NCBI GenBank assembly: GCA_017417315.1
Contig: JAFPZK010000024.1
Location: 1 to 64,000 of the forward strand
Reading direction: 5' to 3'
Source: Bacteroidales bacterium
GTDB lineage: Bacteria > Bacteroidota > Bacteroidia > Bacteroidales > UBA3824
Length of the DNA stretch: 64,000 nt
Below are positions 56,788-64,000 of this stretch, piece after piece. Both the position numbers and the translations under genes were made by a program. The notes beneath the pieces were generated by a model. It worked only from the letters and a program-made list of their open reading frames with translations, had not been told where the DNA came from and did no database searches. Every line of letters begins with the position of its first letter. Position 1 is the first letter of the stretch.

Positions 56788-58338
56788 TTATATTTTTTTA
56801 ATGTCCCTTGGTATTTTTTTGAAAACAATATTCAGTTGTTGCATTTCGGAATCACTTAACAAACAGCGGTCAGCATAAATGATGTATTGATCCGCTTTTT
56901 GTGTTATTGTCTGCAAAAAGTCCCAATCAAGGGTTGTTTCTTCGTTTTTTTCATAGTAAAAATAATAGTCGGCACGGCCGTATGTACCTAATAAATAATT
57001 GTTTGTTGATTTTGGTGCGCAAAACGGCGTATGCGTTTCTGCAAACCAAACATATTCGCGGATTTTTTCGGTGTCGGCGTTGTTGTTTAATAAACCTGTT
57101 TTGCTGTCAAAAATTTCAGTTCCGAGTTCGTAAAAACTAAATCCGCCGCCCGTGCCTTCTTTTTCACCGTAACCGTTTATAACCCTGCGGACGCGCTCTG
57201 CTGTAATATTTTCGGCATAATCGCACATTTCAACAAGGATAAATTTTCGGTTTCCGCCATCGGTTTTGTTTAGATTTAAAACGGCATGAGCGGTAGTTCC
57301 CGAACCAGCAAATGAATCAAGGATGATGGCGTCTTTGTCTGAGGCAATTGATATAAAATGTTTAATTAGAGAAACTGGTTTTGGATAGTCAAAAGGCTTT
57401 GTTCCGAAAATAGCCTTAATGTCATCGTTACCGGTTTCCGTTCGTCCGTAAACTGCATCAATTAATAAACTTCTTTGTGTTATACCCTTTGGTCGATAAT
57501 ATTTTGTATATACTTTACCGTTTTTAAAAACAAGTTCGTTGTATTGTTTTTGGACTTTTTCTTTACTCCAACGCCAACACGATTGTTTCCCTTTAACAAT
57601 TCTTGGTAATAATTTTTCCCCTGATGGAGTTTCTATTTCAAATACTAATGATTGACTAAACTGAATTGATGCTTTATCCAAAGTGATTAATCCATATTGA
57701 CCTTTTTCATCACTTAAAGGATATAATTTGTCATCTAATTGATAATTTTCATCTAATCCTAATCTAAATGAAGAAAATGATTTTGAATAACTAATAATAT
57801 ATTCGTGTTCAACTACTACATTATTGGAATCATTACCACCTCCTTGTTTCTTTTTCCATATTAATTCGCCTATAAAATTGCTTTGTCCGAAAATTTCATC
57901 GCACATCAACTTCAAATTTGCTTGTTCATTATCGTCAATTGAAATAAAAATTGCGCCGTCATTGGATAAAAGTTTTTGGAGAAGAACAAGCCTCGGATAC
58001 ATCATACAAAGCCATTTATCGTGGCGCGTGAGGTCGTCAACGGTAATGCCCGATTCATGAAAAGTATCGTGCAGCCATTTTTGAATGTGCGGGTCGTTTA
58101 CATTGTCATTATAAACCCAATGCTCGTTTCCTGTATTGTACGGCGGGTCGATGTAAATACATTTGATACTATTTTCGTATTTCGGCAACAAGGCTTTCAA
58201 GGCTTCAAGATTGTCGCCGTGAATAATCATATTTTCAGTGTCATCGCCAAAGGTGTATTTCTTTTCTAACACTTTGAACGGCACATCATTATGATGATTA
58301 ACTATTTTATCTTTTCCTATCCAATTTAATGTCGGCAT
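56788..58338 (-). CDS. Type III modification methylase, Mod subunit (N6-adenine)
   Basis: 516 residues. Motif IV IYIDPPYNTGN (DPPY at 64-67) precedes motif I DSFAGSGTTAHAVL near residue 345, the beta-class order used by type III Mod; the target-recognition domain lies between (residues about 150-320). The start MPTLNWIGKDKIVNHHNDVP is the family form. Length is shorter than many Mod proteins (about 600-650). Mod methylates adenine in an asymmetric site and gives specificity to the Res subunit encoded downstream. I see no simple sequence repeat in the frame that would make it phase-variable. A 92-bp cruciform lies 46 bp upstream. Confidence 0.92.
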   Translation of the reverse strand: MPTLNWIGKDKIVNHHNDVPFKVLEKKYTFGDDTENMIIHGDNLEALKALLPKYENSIKCIYIDPPYNTGNEHWVYNDNVNDPHIQKWLHDTFHESGITVDDLTRHDKWLCMMYPRLVLLQKLLSNDGAIFISIDDNEQANLKLMCDEIFGQSNFIGELIWKKKQGGGNDSNNVVVEHEYIISYSKSFSSFRLGLDENYQLDDKLYPLSDEKGQYGLITLDKASIQFSQSLVFEIETPSGEKLLPRIVKGKQSCWRWSKEKVQKQYNELVFKNGKVYTKYYRPKGITQRSLLIDAVYGRTETGNDDIKAIFGTKPFDYPKPVSLIKHFISIASDKDAIILDSFAGSGTTAHAVLNLNKTDGGNRKFILVEMCDYAENITAERVRRVINGYGEKEGTGGGFSFYELGTEIFDSKTGLLNNNADTEKIREYVWFAETHTPFCAPKSTNNYLLGTYGRADYYFYYEKNEETTLDWDFLQTITQKADQYIIYADRCLLSDSEMQQLNIVFKKIPRDIKKI

Positions 58339-58383
58339 AATTGTTTTTTTTGCTGAACTTTTACGCCGAAGACTAAAAAAATA

Positions 58384-58475
58384 GCGTGTGCCGTTTCTTT
58401 TCTTAGTTGCTTATTTAGAAACTGTTGGCTCCGCCAAGAACCATTAACGATAAATAAGCACGAAACGGCTCACGC
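58384..58475. repeat. 92-bp cruciform upstream of the type III methylase gene
   Basis: Outer arms GCGTGTGCCGTTTC (58384-58397) and GAAACGGCTCACGC (58462-58475) match at 13 of 14; inner arms TGCTTATTTA (58408-58417) and TAAATAAGCA (58451-58460) are perfect; the tip has TTGGC/GCCAA. A second dyad CTTATTCTCTCG...CGAGAATAAG follows at about 58501-58555. The gap 58339-58678 has no gene. It may be a MITE, a structured RNA or an attachment site of the restriction module. Confidence 0.7.
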
Positions 58476-58678
58476 ATATACAGCGTGAACCTTATTCGCA
58501 ACTTATTCTCTCGTTAATTATAAAATTTGGCGGATTTTACAGTTTCGAGAATAAGAGCGTAAAGCCCAATGTTATAATATGTTAGTTATAAATTTCTGTT
58601 TCGTATTAAAGTATAAATGTTTGCGGTGTAAAAGTAGGATTTTTTTTTGTGTTACTAAAATTTTTTTTGACAAAATTT

Positions 58679-58892
58679 TCACCCCTCAAACAAACTATCC
58701 ATCGTGATACATTTTTGAATATGTCCGCTGTATTCGTTGGGGGTTAAACCGTAAGTAGTTATGAGTGTGAGGTGCGGATTTAAAATTATGGCTTTAAACT
58801 TAAAATTTGTTGTGTATTTTTTGAAAAAAAACGTTGTACAAATCATCTAACTTGCTCTTTTCCAACTCTCTACCTATAATTAACTCTCTCAT
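58679..58892 (-). pseudogene. AAA ATPase remnant: both ends present, middle deleted
   Basis: From ATG 58892 the frame reads MRELIIGRELEKSKLDDLYN, the start of a common Bacteroidota AAA ATPase family (RELIIGRE.EK..L..LY). It changes frame at a run of eight A (8 T on the coding strand) and continues to the stop at 58679 as KAIILNPHLTLITTYGLTPN, then EYSGHIQKCITMDSLFEG, the usual C-terminus of the same family (ITTYGLKxNEYSG.IQ..VTMDDLF). Walker A, Walker B and about 300 residues are missing. Its upstream 33-bp-period array is still in place. Confidence 0.8.
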
Positions 58893-58899
58893 GCCGTTC

Positions 58900-58953
58900 A
58901 AAATTATTCCGCCGCAATTGCATAAAAATACCCTATTCCGGCGGAATAATTTT
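58900..58953. repeat. 15-bp perfect inverted repeat before the ATPase remnant
   Basis: AAAATTATTCCGCCG (58900-58914) and CGGCGGAATAATTTT (58939-58953) are exact reverse complements with a 24-bp spacer, 8 bp upstream of the remnant's ATG. Operator or leader hairpin. Confidence 0.85.
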
Positions 58954-58955
58954 AC

Positions 58956-59050
58956 AAAAGTTTCCGTTATATCAGAAACTTTTACCCAAAAAGTTTCCTT
59001 TATAGCGGAAACTTTTATCCTAAATCTTTCCTTTATAGCGGAAATTTTCA
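58956..59050 (-). repeat. Three 29-bp palindromes with 33-bp period before the ATPase remnant
   Basis: Copies at 58956-58984, 58989-59017 and 59022-59050. The first two begin AAAAGTTTCC and end GAAACTTTTA, the third is degenerate (AAATCTTTCC...GGAAATTTTCA). The centre is TTTATAGC or TTATATCA. The architecture matches the array at 13274-13404 although the sequence is different. The array also reads in frame with the remnant as 11-residue repeats (KVSAIKETF), but lies upstream of its family start. Confidence 0.8.
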
Positions 59051-59143
59051 CCCTAAACTTTTGAAATTTCACCCTTCAAACAACCAAAAATTCTGTAAAA
59101 ATAATTTTGAAGATTTCAAAAATATTCCTAATATTGCACCGTT

Positions 59144-59215
59144 AACCTCGAAAAGGTGTATTATAAGCACATTGCTAAACCTCGAAATGGTGCAAGTTAT
59201 TGATTATTTTACACT
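59144..59215 (+). repeat. Orphan 34-bp-period repeat pair resembling the array of ATPase gene 1
   Basis: AACCTCGAAA recurs at 59144 and 59178, 34 bp apart. Each is bracketed by complementary arms: TTGCACC...GGTGTA and GCAC...GGTGC. The second copy (CTCGAAATGGTGCAA) is close to CTTGGAATGGTGCAA at 9716 in front of the first DUF4143 ATPase gene. No ATPase gene follows here; a short lipoprotein frame starts at 59224. Confidence 0.65.
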
Positions 59216-59223
59216 AAAAAAAT

Positions 59224-59421
59224 ATGCTGAAAAAAACATTTACCGCTTTGACATTTGCTGCGCTTTTGGCGGGCTGTTCAGGCGGCGTTAACAACAATCA
59301 GGCAGCTCAAAACGCTAATTTTGAGCGCATTAAAGCCGACCTTGGCTTGAATCCGCCAAAAAGCAAATCCGTAGCCGCCGCTACGCAAAGGCATATTTGG
59401 ATTCAAGCAAACGCATCGTAA
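59224..59421 (+). CDS. Short lipoprotein, possibly truncated
   Basis: 65 residues. MLKKTFTALTFAALLAGCSGG is a lipoprotein signal with lipobox LAGC (Cys18). Only 47 residues follow (NFERIKADLGLNPPKSKSVA and an Ala-rich tail). After position 59382 another frame would continue as KAYLDSSKRIVKLAIKFSWL for about 35 residues, which looks more protein-like than the annotated tail, so a frameshift is possible. It has no clear promoter and is convergent with the SNF2 gene 37 bp away. No family is recognised. Confidence 0.5.
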   Translation: MLKKTFTALTFAALLAGCSGGVNNNQAAQNANFERIKADLGLNPPKSKSVAAATQRHIWIQANAS

Positions 59422-59457
59422 AACTCGCCATCAAATTTTCGTGGTTAAAATATCTCT

Positions 59458-60813
59458 CTACTTTATCGCCTCGACACTTTCCCTAAGCAACTTAATTACA
59501 TCGTCGGCTGAAATGCTTGTGAAGATGTCTGCGTCTTGCAGGAGCGCGTCGGCGAGTGAACGTTTGTTTTGATGGAGACGGATTATCTTTTCCTCGATGG
59601 TGTTGGCGGCGATGATGCGGTAAACCGTTACCGGACGCTCCTGCCCGATGCGGTGTGCGCGGTCGGAGGCTTGGTCTTCTATCGCGGGATTCCACCACGG
59701 GTCAAGATGAATTACGTAGTCGGCGGCGGTGAGGTTGAGCCCTACCCCACCCGCTTTGAGCGAAATCAAAAACAGCGGCTCGTCGCCCGTCTGAAATTTT
59801 TTGACCAAACTGTTGCGTTCTTGCGCCGATGTGCTGCCGTCAAGATAAAGGTATTCGAGAGGGCGGGTGTTGTCGGCGGCGTTTATCCTGTCCAATTCCT
59901 CGCGCACCAATGCCAAATGGCTCGTGAACTGACTGAAAACCAACGCCCTGTGTCCGCTCTGATGAAGTTGCTGTACAAGGTTTAAGAACGCCTGCATCTT
60001 GCTCGACTGCAATTCAAGTTTCGGGTTGACGAGTTTGGGATTGCAAGCCGCCTGACGAAGTTTTGTGATTTCCGCCAACGCTTTGAGCGAGTTTTTGCGG
60101 TCGTTTTCGAGGTTGGCGATGGCAGTCTGTCGGAGGTTGTCGTAGAGAGCCTGTTCGTCGTCGCTGAGTTCCACGCGAAGAGTGATTTCGGTTTTTTCGG
60201 GCAGTTCGTTGAGGACGTCCTCCTTGGTGCGGCGTAGCATGAAGGGCGTGAGCATGTTTTTCAGGATGCGTTGACGCGAGGTGTCGTGGTCGCGCTCTAC
60301 GGGCAAAATAAAACGGTCGGTGAACTGTTGGAACGTTCCCAAAAGTCCCGGATTGGCAAACTGAAACAGATTCCAAATCTCGCTCAGATGGTTTTGCAAC
60401 GGAGTGCCGGTGAGCAACAGGCGGAAGTCGCCTTTGAGTTGCATCGCGCCTTTGGAAGTCTGAGTGTCGCGGTTTTTGATTGAGTGCGCCTCGTCGAGGA
60501 CTATCGTCGTCCAGACTTTGCCGGTAAGAAGTTCACATTCCGTCACCAAAAGTCCGTATGTGCAGATTACCACGTCGCCGCTTTCGCAACTCTCGATTAT
60601 CGCCTTTCGGTCGCCTTGGTTGAAGTTTTTGACCGTCAACGCCGGGGCAAAACGGTTGAGTTCCTGCTGCCAGTTCATCAGGACGTTGGTGGGCATCAAT
60701 ACAAGTTGGGGACCGAGTGCCGCACGGCTTTGCATCACCGTTATCGCCTGAATTGTCTTACCCAAGCCCATATCGTCGGCAAGGCACGCGCCCGCGCCCC
60801 AATCAATATGCAA
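59458..60813 (-). CDS. SNF2-family helicase, C-terminal (motor) fragment
   Basis: 451 residues with the whole SNF2 motor: CLADDMGLGKTIQ (I), TNVLMNWQQEL (Ia), IVLDEAHSIKN (II), LLTGTPLQNHLSEIWNLF (III), VFSQFTSHLALV (IV), LISLKAGGVGLNLTAADYVI (V) and DRAHRIGQERPVTVYRIIA (VI). The frame opens at a TTG at 60813 inside what should be continuous coding sequence; the N-terminal fragment ends in the next frame 11 bp downstream. Restoring CA after GCA near 60806 joins ..MSRLA to HIDWGAGACLADD, the normal family reading. Rad54/RapA-like proteins remodel protein-DNA complexes with ATP. As sequenced this part would not be translated from the normal start. Confidence 0.85.
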   Translation of the reverse strand: MHIDWGAGACLADDMGLGKTIQAITVMQSRAALGPQLVLMPTNVLMNWQQELNRFAPALTVKNFNQGDRKAIIESCESGDVVICTYGLLVTECELLTGKVWTTIVLDEAHSIKNRDTQTSKGAMQLKGDFRLLLTGTPLQNHLSEIWNLFQFANPGLLGTFQQFTDRFILPVERDHDTSRQRILKNMLTPFMLRRTKEDVLNELPEKTEITLRVELSDDEQALYDNLRQTAIANLENDRKNSLKALAEITKLRQAACNPKLVNPKLELQSSKMQAFLNLVQQLHQSGHRALVFSQFTSHLALVREELDRINAADNTRPLEYLYLDGSTSAQERNSLVKKFQTGDEPLFLISLKAGGVGLNLTAADYVIHLDPWWNPAIEDQASDRAHRIGQERPVTVYRIIAANTIEEKIIRLHQNKRSLADALLQDADIFTSISADDVIKLLRESVEAIK

Positions 60814-63493
60814 GGCGGCTCATCCATTTGTAACCGTCTATTTGGTACGGACGGAGTTCGGCGTGAATGTTTGTCGGTATGGGAAAATCTTTCTTTTCCG
60901 ATTCGCGGATTCTTGCTATCAGGTCGTTGAACTGTCCGTCTGCCTTGACCTTTGCGCCCATTTCTTCCAACGCCGAAAGTTGGATTCCGTTGATGGCTGC
61001 GATTTTCAAGTCTTTGCCCTTGCCGACAGTCATTTGTGAAATGGCTTGAAGTTGACGACGGAGTTGTTCGCTTACGGCTATGTATTCGTCGCCTTCGAGA
61101 CGGATGAAATTACCCTCGGCATTACGCAGGCTTTCAAGAAGTTGAGCCATCTTGATTTTTTCTTTTTCACCGATTTTGAGTTCGCCTTCCAATTCAAACC
61201 ACTGACCAGCACCGCTAATTTTGATGTTGAGCATTTTTGCCTCAATCATCGGTTTTACGACACGCATTTTAACACCTTGCGGCCATTCCACAAAAGCCGT
61301 TTCGGGCATTGTGCGGACTATTTCAAGAAGTTGAAGGCATTGCTCGGTGTCGATAGTCCATTGGTCATCGCCGTCAGAAGACCCGTTAATGGCTTTACAA
61401 ATTTTCTGATAATTTTTCTTTTCGGCATTGAGATCGCGCTCGGTCTGCACTTTTTCGCCGTCGATAGTGGTGCTGACGATTGACATTCCGCGACCGGGCT
61501 TCTGATACGGCGGACACGTCCCGAATGGCTTGACTGCCAGCGAGATGCTGTAATCGTTGGAATTGTTGACGGGCGAAATTTGGACGGCGATAAGCGGCGA
61601 CGAATCCACGCGCTTCAATGTCGTCGAGTTTTTCAAAAGCGGACTCATCACAGTGAACGAGCCGCTGAGTTTTTCAAGTGTACGGGTGAGTTTTTCTTTA
61701 CTTTTGGCGGGGAAAGTCCCAATTGTTTTGAAGTTTCCGAGTATTTCGATTTGTTGGTCGTTGGCTCTTACAACCGTGAATTGTCTGTCGCCGGTACGTG
61801 TTACGGTAATTTTATCATAACTGCCGTCCGTAAAAGCGGCGTTGGTGGAAATGTGATAATCGTCTCTGCCTTGATTGACAGTGATTTGTAACGGTTCTTC
61901 TATGACGTCAATTTTTTGTTCGGTCATCTCGTCATAAACCCTCTGACAGCCGACAAGTGCGGCGATTGTGTCCTCATATACCATTAAATATTCACTTCTC
62001 CAACCGAAACCTCGAACTTCAAGAGCGGCTGCAACTTTGCGGTCAAAATCGTCCATACATTCGTATTCATTATTTGCTAACGATGACAATGTTACGACAC
62101 GTCCTTTGCTCCAAGAAATTCCGCCGTCTTTGGATTTTTGAAGTTTTACGGTAATAATTTCTCTTTTGGTGTCAACAAAATAAACCAAACGTTCGCTGCT
62201 TGCCGTCGGTTTTGTCAACGCCAAAGTATTGTTTTCAAGTATTGAATCGAGAATTTTTTCCCACTTTTCTATCTTTTGGTATTCGGGAAAAAACGAAGTG
62301 TTGATGCCGGTTTTTTGGCACAATTCGTCCGAAGTTTTTTTCAAATGGTCAAATTCAAACGAAAACAGCAATTTCATATAGTCGGAATTGCAGTCGGGAA
62401 GTAGTTGTAATGCTGATGCGATAATCTGATTTTTTGGAGTAACATCGCAAAAATGATTTAAGAACAATGCAGCCAACATTTTATCTTTCGGATTTGAGAA
62501 CTTGTATGATTCGCGTGCATATTCGCCGCTGTCATAAAGATATTGCTTCAAAACGACATACATTGCATTGCATTGCGGTAAGTCTCGTGCGGACAATATT
62601 TTCATTAAACTGCCCGCTGACTTTTTGGATTTCGGCGTGTTAAACAGCATGATTGACAGCGCATAAAGAAAATTAGAGAGGCTGTCGTCGAATACTTTTT
62701 GACCGAGTTCTTTCAGAATGGCTTGATATGTTTTGAACGCTTCGCCGTATTCCTTGTTGTGCATAAGTTTGAGCGCAACGAAATATGCTTGATACGGATT
62801 TCCGTCAAGTTTTTCCATAATTTCGTTGATGTTTCCGGTCTGTATAAACTCGTTATTATACAGATACATACCGCGCATTCGATCCCTATCTTGTTCCGGC
62901 AGATTGTTATTGTTATAAAACTCTTTTGCCACCGTTTTTTTATCGGGAATAAAGTTTAAATCCTCCCAATATAGGAGGAGATAACGGTTGAATATTTTTC
63001 GCAATAAATCCTGCGGCAACCAAGTTGCCAAGCCGCTACATTCGGGTAACATGAGCGCACTGAATATAAAAATCCAAGCATATTCACAATCATAGTTTAT
63101 TAAATACCAACTTACTTTTCTTAAATCCTCGGCAAACGGTTTTCCCTTAATACATTTCCAGACGGGATATGTTAACGAGAAGGCAGTTGTAAAATTGTGG
63201 TCATTTTTAGAACCGATTTTTTTTATGTTTTGAATGTCCGTGTCGCCGATAGTACGCAGAATGTTCACCCAATAATCCGAGTTGATTCCGTATTTATATA
63301 TCGTCGAGGTATATGAAAGGGTTTCATATTTTATAACTATTTTATCTTTAACCCATTGACGGGTTTCGTCCTCCACATTGCCCTTGTAGCGGACAAGTCT
63401 TGCAATATCAGAAATTTCAGTCTTGTTAAAGTACTTGAAAGAACAAGCCATTGCTTGCAAAACAGGGTGCGAAAAATATTTTTCAATGTCCAC
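60803..63493 (-). CDS. SNF2-family helicase, N-terminal fragment (frameshifted)
   Basis: 896 residues from ATG 63493. The N-terminal 450 residues are helical without a named domain (FKYFNKTEISDIARLVRYKG, ALMLPECSGLATWLP). From about residue 700 onward DDQWTIDTEQCLQLLEIVRT, FVEWPQGVKMRVVKPMIEAK and ELRPYQIDGYKWMSRLAY lead into the helicase core, where the frame ends in TGA at 60803. The C-terminal motor continues in another frame (59458-60813). Full length would be about 1,340 residues, usual for large SNF2 proteins of Bacteroidota with an N-terminal helical extension. A -7 box lies at 63521, divergent from the next gene. Confidence 0.82.
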   Translation of the reverse strand: MDIEKYFSHPVLQAMACSFKYFNKTEISDIARLVRYKGNVEDETRQWVKDKIVIKYETLSYTSTIYKYGINSDYWVNILRTIGDTDIQNIKKIGSKNDHNFTTAFSLTYPVWKCIKGKPFAEDLRKVSWYLINYDCEYAWIFIFSALMLPECSGLATWLPQDLLRKIFNRYLLLYWEDLNFIPDKKTVAKEFYNNNNLPEQDRDRMRGMYLYNNEFIQTGNINEIMEKLDGNPYQAYFVALKLMHNKEYGEAFKTYQAILKELGQKVFDDSLSNFLYALSIMLFNTPKSKKSAGSLMKILSARDLPQCNAMYVVLKQYLYDSGEYARESYKFSNPKDKMLAALFLNHFCDVTPKNQIIASALQLLPDCNSDYMKLLFSFEFDHLKKTSDELCQKTGINTSFFPEYQKIEKWEKILDSILENNTLALTKPTASSERLVYFVDTKREIITVKLQKSKDGGISWSKGRVVTLSSLANNEYECMDDFDRKVAAALEVRGFGWRSEYLMVYEDTIAALVGCQRVYDEMTEQKIDVIEEPLQITVNQGRDDYHISTNAAFTDGSYDKITVTRTGDRQFTVVRANDQQIEILGNFKTIGTFPAKSKEKLTRTLEKLSGSFTVMSPLLKNSTTLKRVDSSPLIAVQISPVNNSNDYSISLAVKPFGTCPPYQKPGRGMSIVSTTIDGEKVQTERDLNAEKKNYQKICKAINGSSDGDDQWTIDTEQCLQLLEIVRTMPETAFVEWPQGVKMRVVKPMIEAKMLNIKISGAGQWFELEGELKIGEKEKIKMAQLLESLRNAEGNFIRLEGDEYIAVSEQLRRQLQAISQMTVGKGKDLKIAAINGIQLSALEEMGAKVKADGQFNDLIARIRESEKKDFPIPTNIHAELRPYQIDGYKWMSRLAY

Positions 63494-63520
63494 GATTATT
63501 CAGATTTATTTTTTTAAAGG

Positions 63521-63529
63521 GCAAAGATA
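63521..63529 (-). promoter_or_regulatory. -7 box for the SNF2 gene
   Basis: The minus strand reads TATCTTTGC, 28 bp before the ATG at 63493. Confidence 0.6.
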
Positions 63530-63573
63530 AAAATATTTTTGTACAAATAATATAATTTTCCGAATTTTTTTTT

Positions 63574-63582
63574 TATCTTTGC
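63574..63582 (+). promoter_or_regulatory. -7 box for the AAA-ATPase-like gene
   Basis: TATCTTTGC, 27 bp before the ATG at 63609; divergent from the SNF2 promoter. Confidence 0.6.
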
Positions 63583-63608
63583 CTTTGTAACCAAAAACTT
63601 CACCCGCT

Positions 63609-64000
63609 ATGGAAACTCGCAGATACCCTGTTGACACGCAGACGTTTAGCAAAATTATCGAAGGTAATTGTGTCTATGTAGATAAGACGGACTTGGTCTA
63701 TAAAATGACCCATGACTACGACTATGTATTCTTGTCAAGGCCTCGACGCTTTGGCAAGTCGCTGTTGTGCAGCACGTTGAAAGAATATTTCAACGGCAAT
63801 AAGGATTTGTTCAGGGGATTGAAAATTGATGCGTTGGAGAAGGAATGGGTGAAATATCCTGTGATTCATCTTTCGTTTGCAAGTGCAAAAGACGTTTCCG
63901 AAAAAAGCATCAATTCCATTATCGACAAAATGCTATTGTCATACGAAAAATTGTTCGACCTTGACAAGGCTGATGACGATTGCGGCGTAAGGTTCAAGGA
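63609..64000 (+). CDS. AAA-ATPase-like / PD-(D/E)XK family protein, 5' part
   Basis: About 130 residues before the window ends. METRRYPVDTQTFSKIIEGN, then CVYVDKTDLVYKMTHDYDYV and FLSRPRRFGKSLLCSTLKEY are the standard start of the AAA-ATPase_like family (PF09820), with the P-loop in RPRRFGKS; complete members end in a PD-(D/E)XK_9 nuclease-like domain. They are highly expanded in gut Bacteroidota and their function is unknown. The gene has its own -7 box. The C-terminal domain lies outside the window. Confidence 0.9.
   Translation, partial: METRRYPVDTQTFSKIIEGNCVYVDKTDLVYKMTHDYDYVFLSRPRRFGKSLLCSTLKEYFNGNKDLFRGLKIDALEKEWVKYPVIHLSFASAKDVSEKSINSIIDKMLLSYEKLFDLDKADDDCGVRFK

Overview
The window looks like chromosome from a low-GC member of the Bacteroidales (Bacteroidota). 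The evidence is the recurrent Bacteroidota -7 box TAnnTTTG(C) in front of many genes, Bacteroidota-type families (DUF1016/YhcG, DUF3791, DUF4143 ATPases, DUF6913, SiaC/DUF1987, MbnP-like, BspA-type LRR, C_GCAxxG_C_C, DUF4384), a GyrA with the Bacteroides-like HGDSSVYF quinolone-region sequence, and the arabinose gene set in Bacteroides form. No rRNA, tRNA or CRISPR array was found. Genus cannot be read from the sequence.

Layout. 1-6.4 kb is an accessory block: an AlwI-like restriction endonuclease whose 5' part sits in another frame, a 73-aa protein whose first 69 bp recur 1.4 kb away on the other side of a DUF1016 nuclease gene, a frameshifted DUF3791 gene with a 76-aa partner, nitroreductase and MbnP-like genes, and a tripartite HipB-HipS-HipT toxin-antitoxin operon behind three operator-like repeats spaced exactly 41 bp. 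6.4-9.6 kb holds a lipoprotein, a C_GCAxxG_C_C protein and a class I/II aminotransferase. 9.6-13.4 kb holds two DUF4143 AAA ATPases, each preceded by an array of about 30-bp repeats with a 33-34-bp period, around a 5'-truncated Fic gene. 13.5-45.5 kb is mostly ordinary chromosome: gyrA, a TPR protein, a Fic protein, comF and a lipid A acyltransferase, a ClpC without its N domain, an Hpt protein and a SiaC protein, DUF6913-dapA-GH13, a papain-like protease with a long Asp/Tyr/Gly linker, phosphohexomutase, chemoreceptor, MATE, LRR protein, SSF symporter, panE, a second SiaC protein, a Ca-type P-ATPase, a TSUP permease and an acetyltransferase.

45.5-48.1 kb is a cluster of unrecognised small genes plus an Abi-like gene whose ribosome-binding site lies in a perfect hairpin. 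48.1-52.8 kb is the L-arabinose operon (araD, a four-helix-bundle gene between arrays of inverted heptamers, araA, a long hairpin, ribulokinase), visibly richer in G+C than its neighbours. 52.9-58.5 kb holds a PD-(D/E)XK transposase-family gene and a type III restriction-modification pair, followed by a 92-bp cruciform. 58.7-59.2 kb carries the remains of another AAA ATPase (both ends joined, middle missing) with its own 33-bp-period array, plus a second array without a gene. A SNF2 helicase split by a frameshift and the start of an AAA-ATPase-like gene close the window.

The most unusual signal is the recurrence of arrays with one architecture (3-4 units, about 30-bp palindromes, 33-34-bp period) but different sequences in front of separate AAA ATPase genes, including decayed and orphan copies. 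This suggests that each ATPase lineage travels with a private operator or structured leader. Arrays, remnants and frameshifts together point to rapid turnover of toxin-antitoxin and defence genes in an otherwise stable chromosome.
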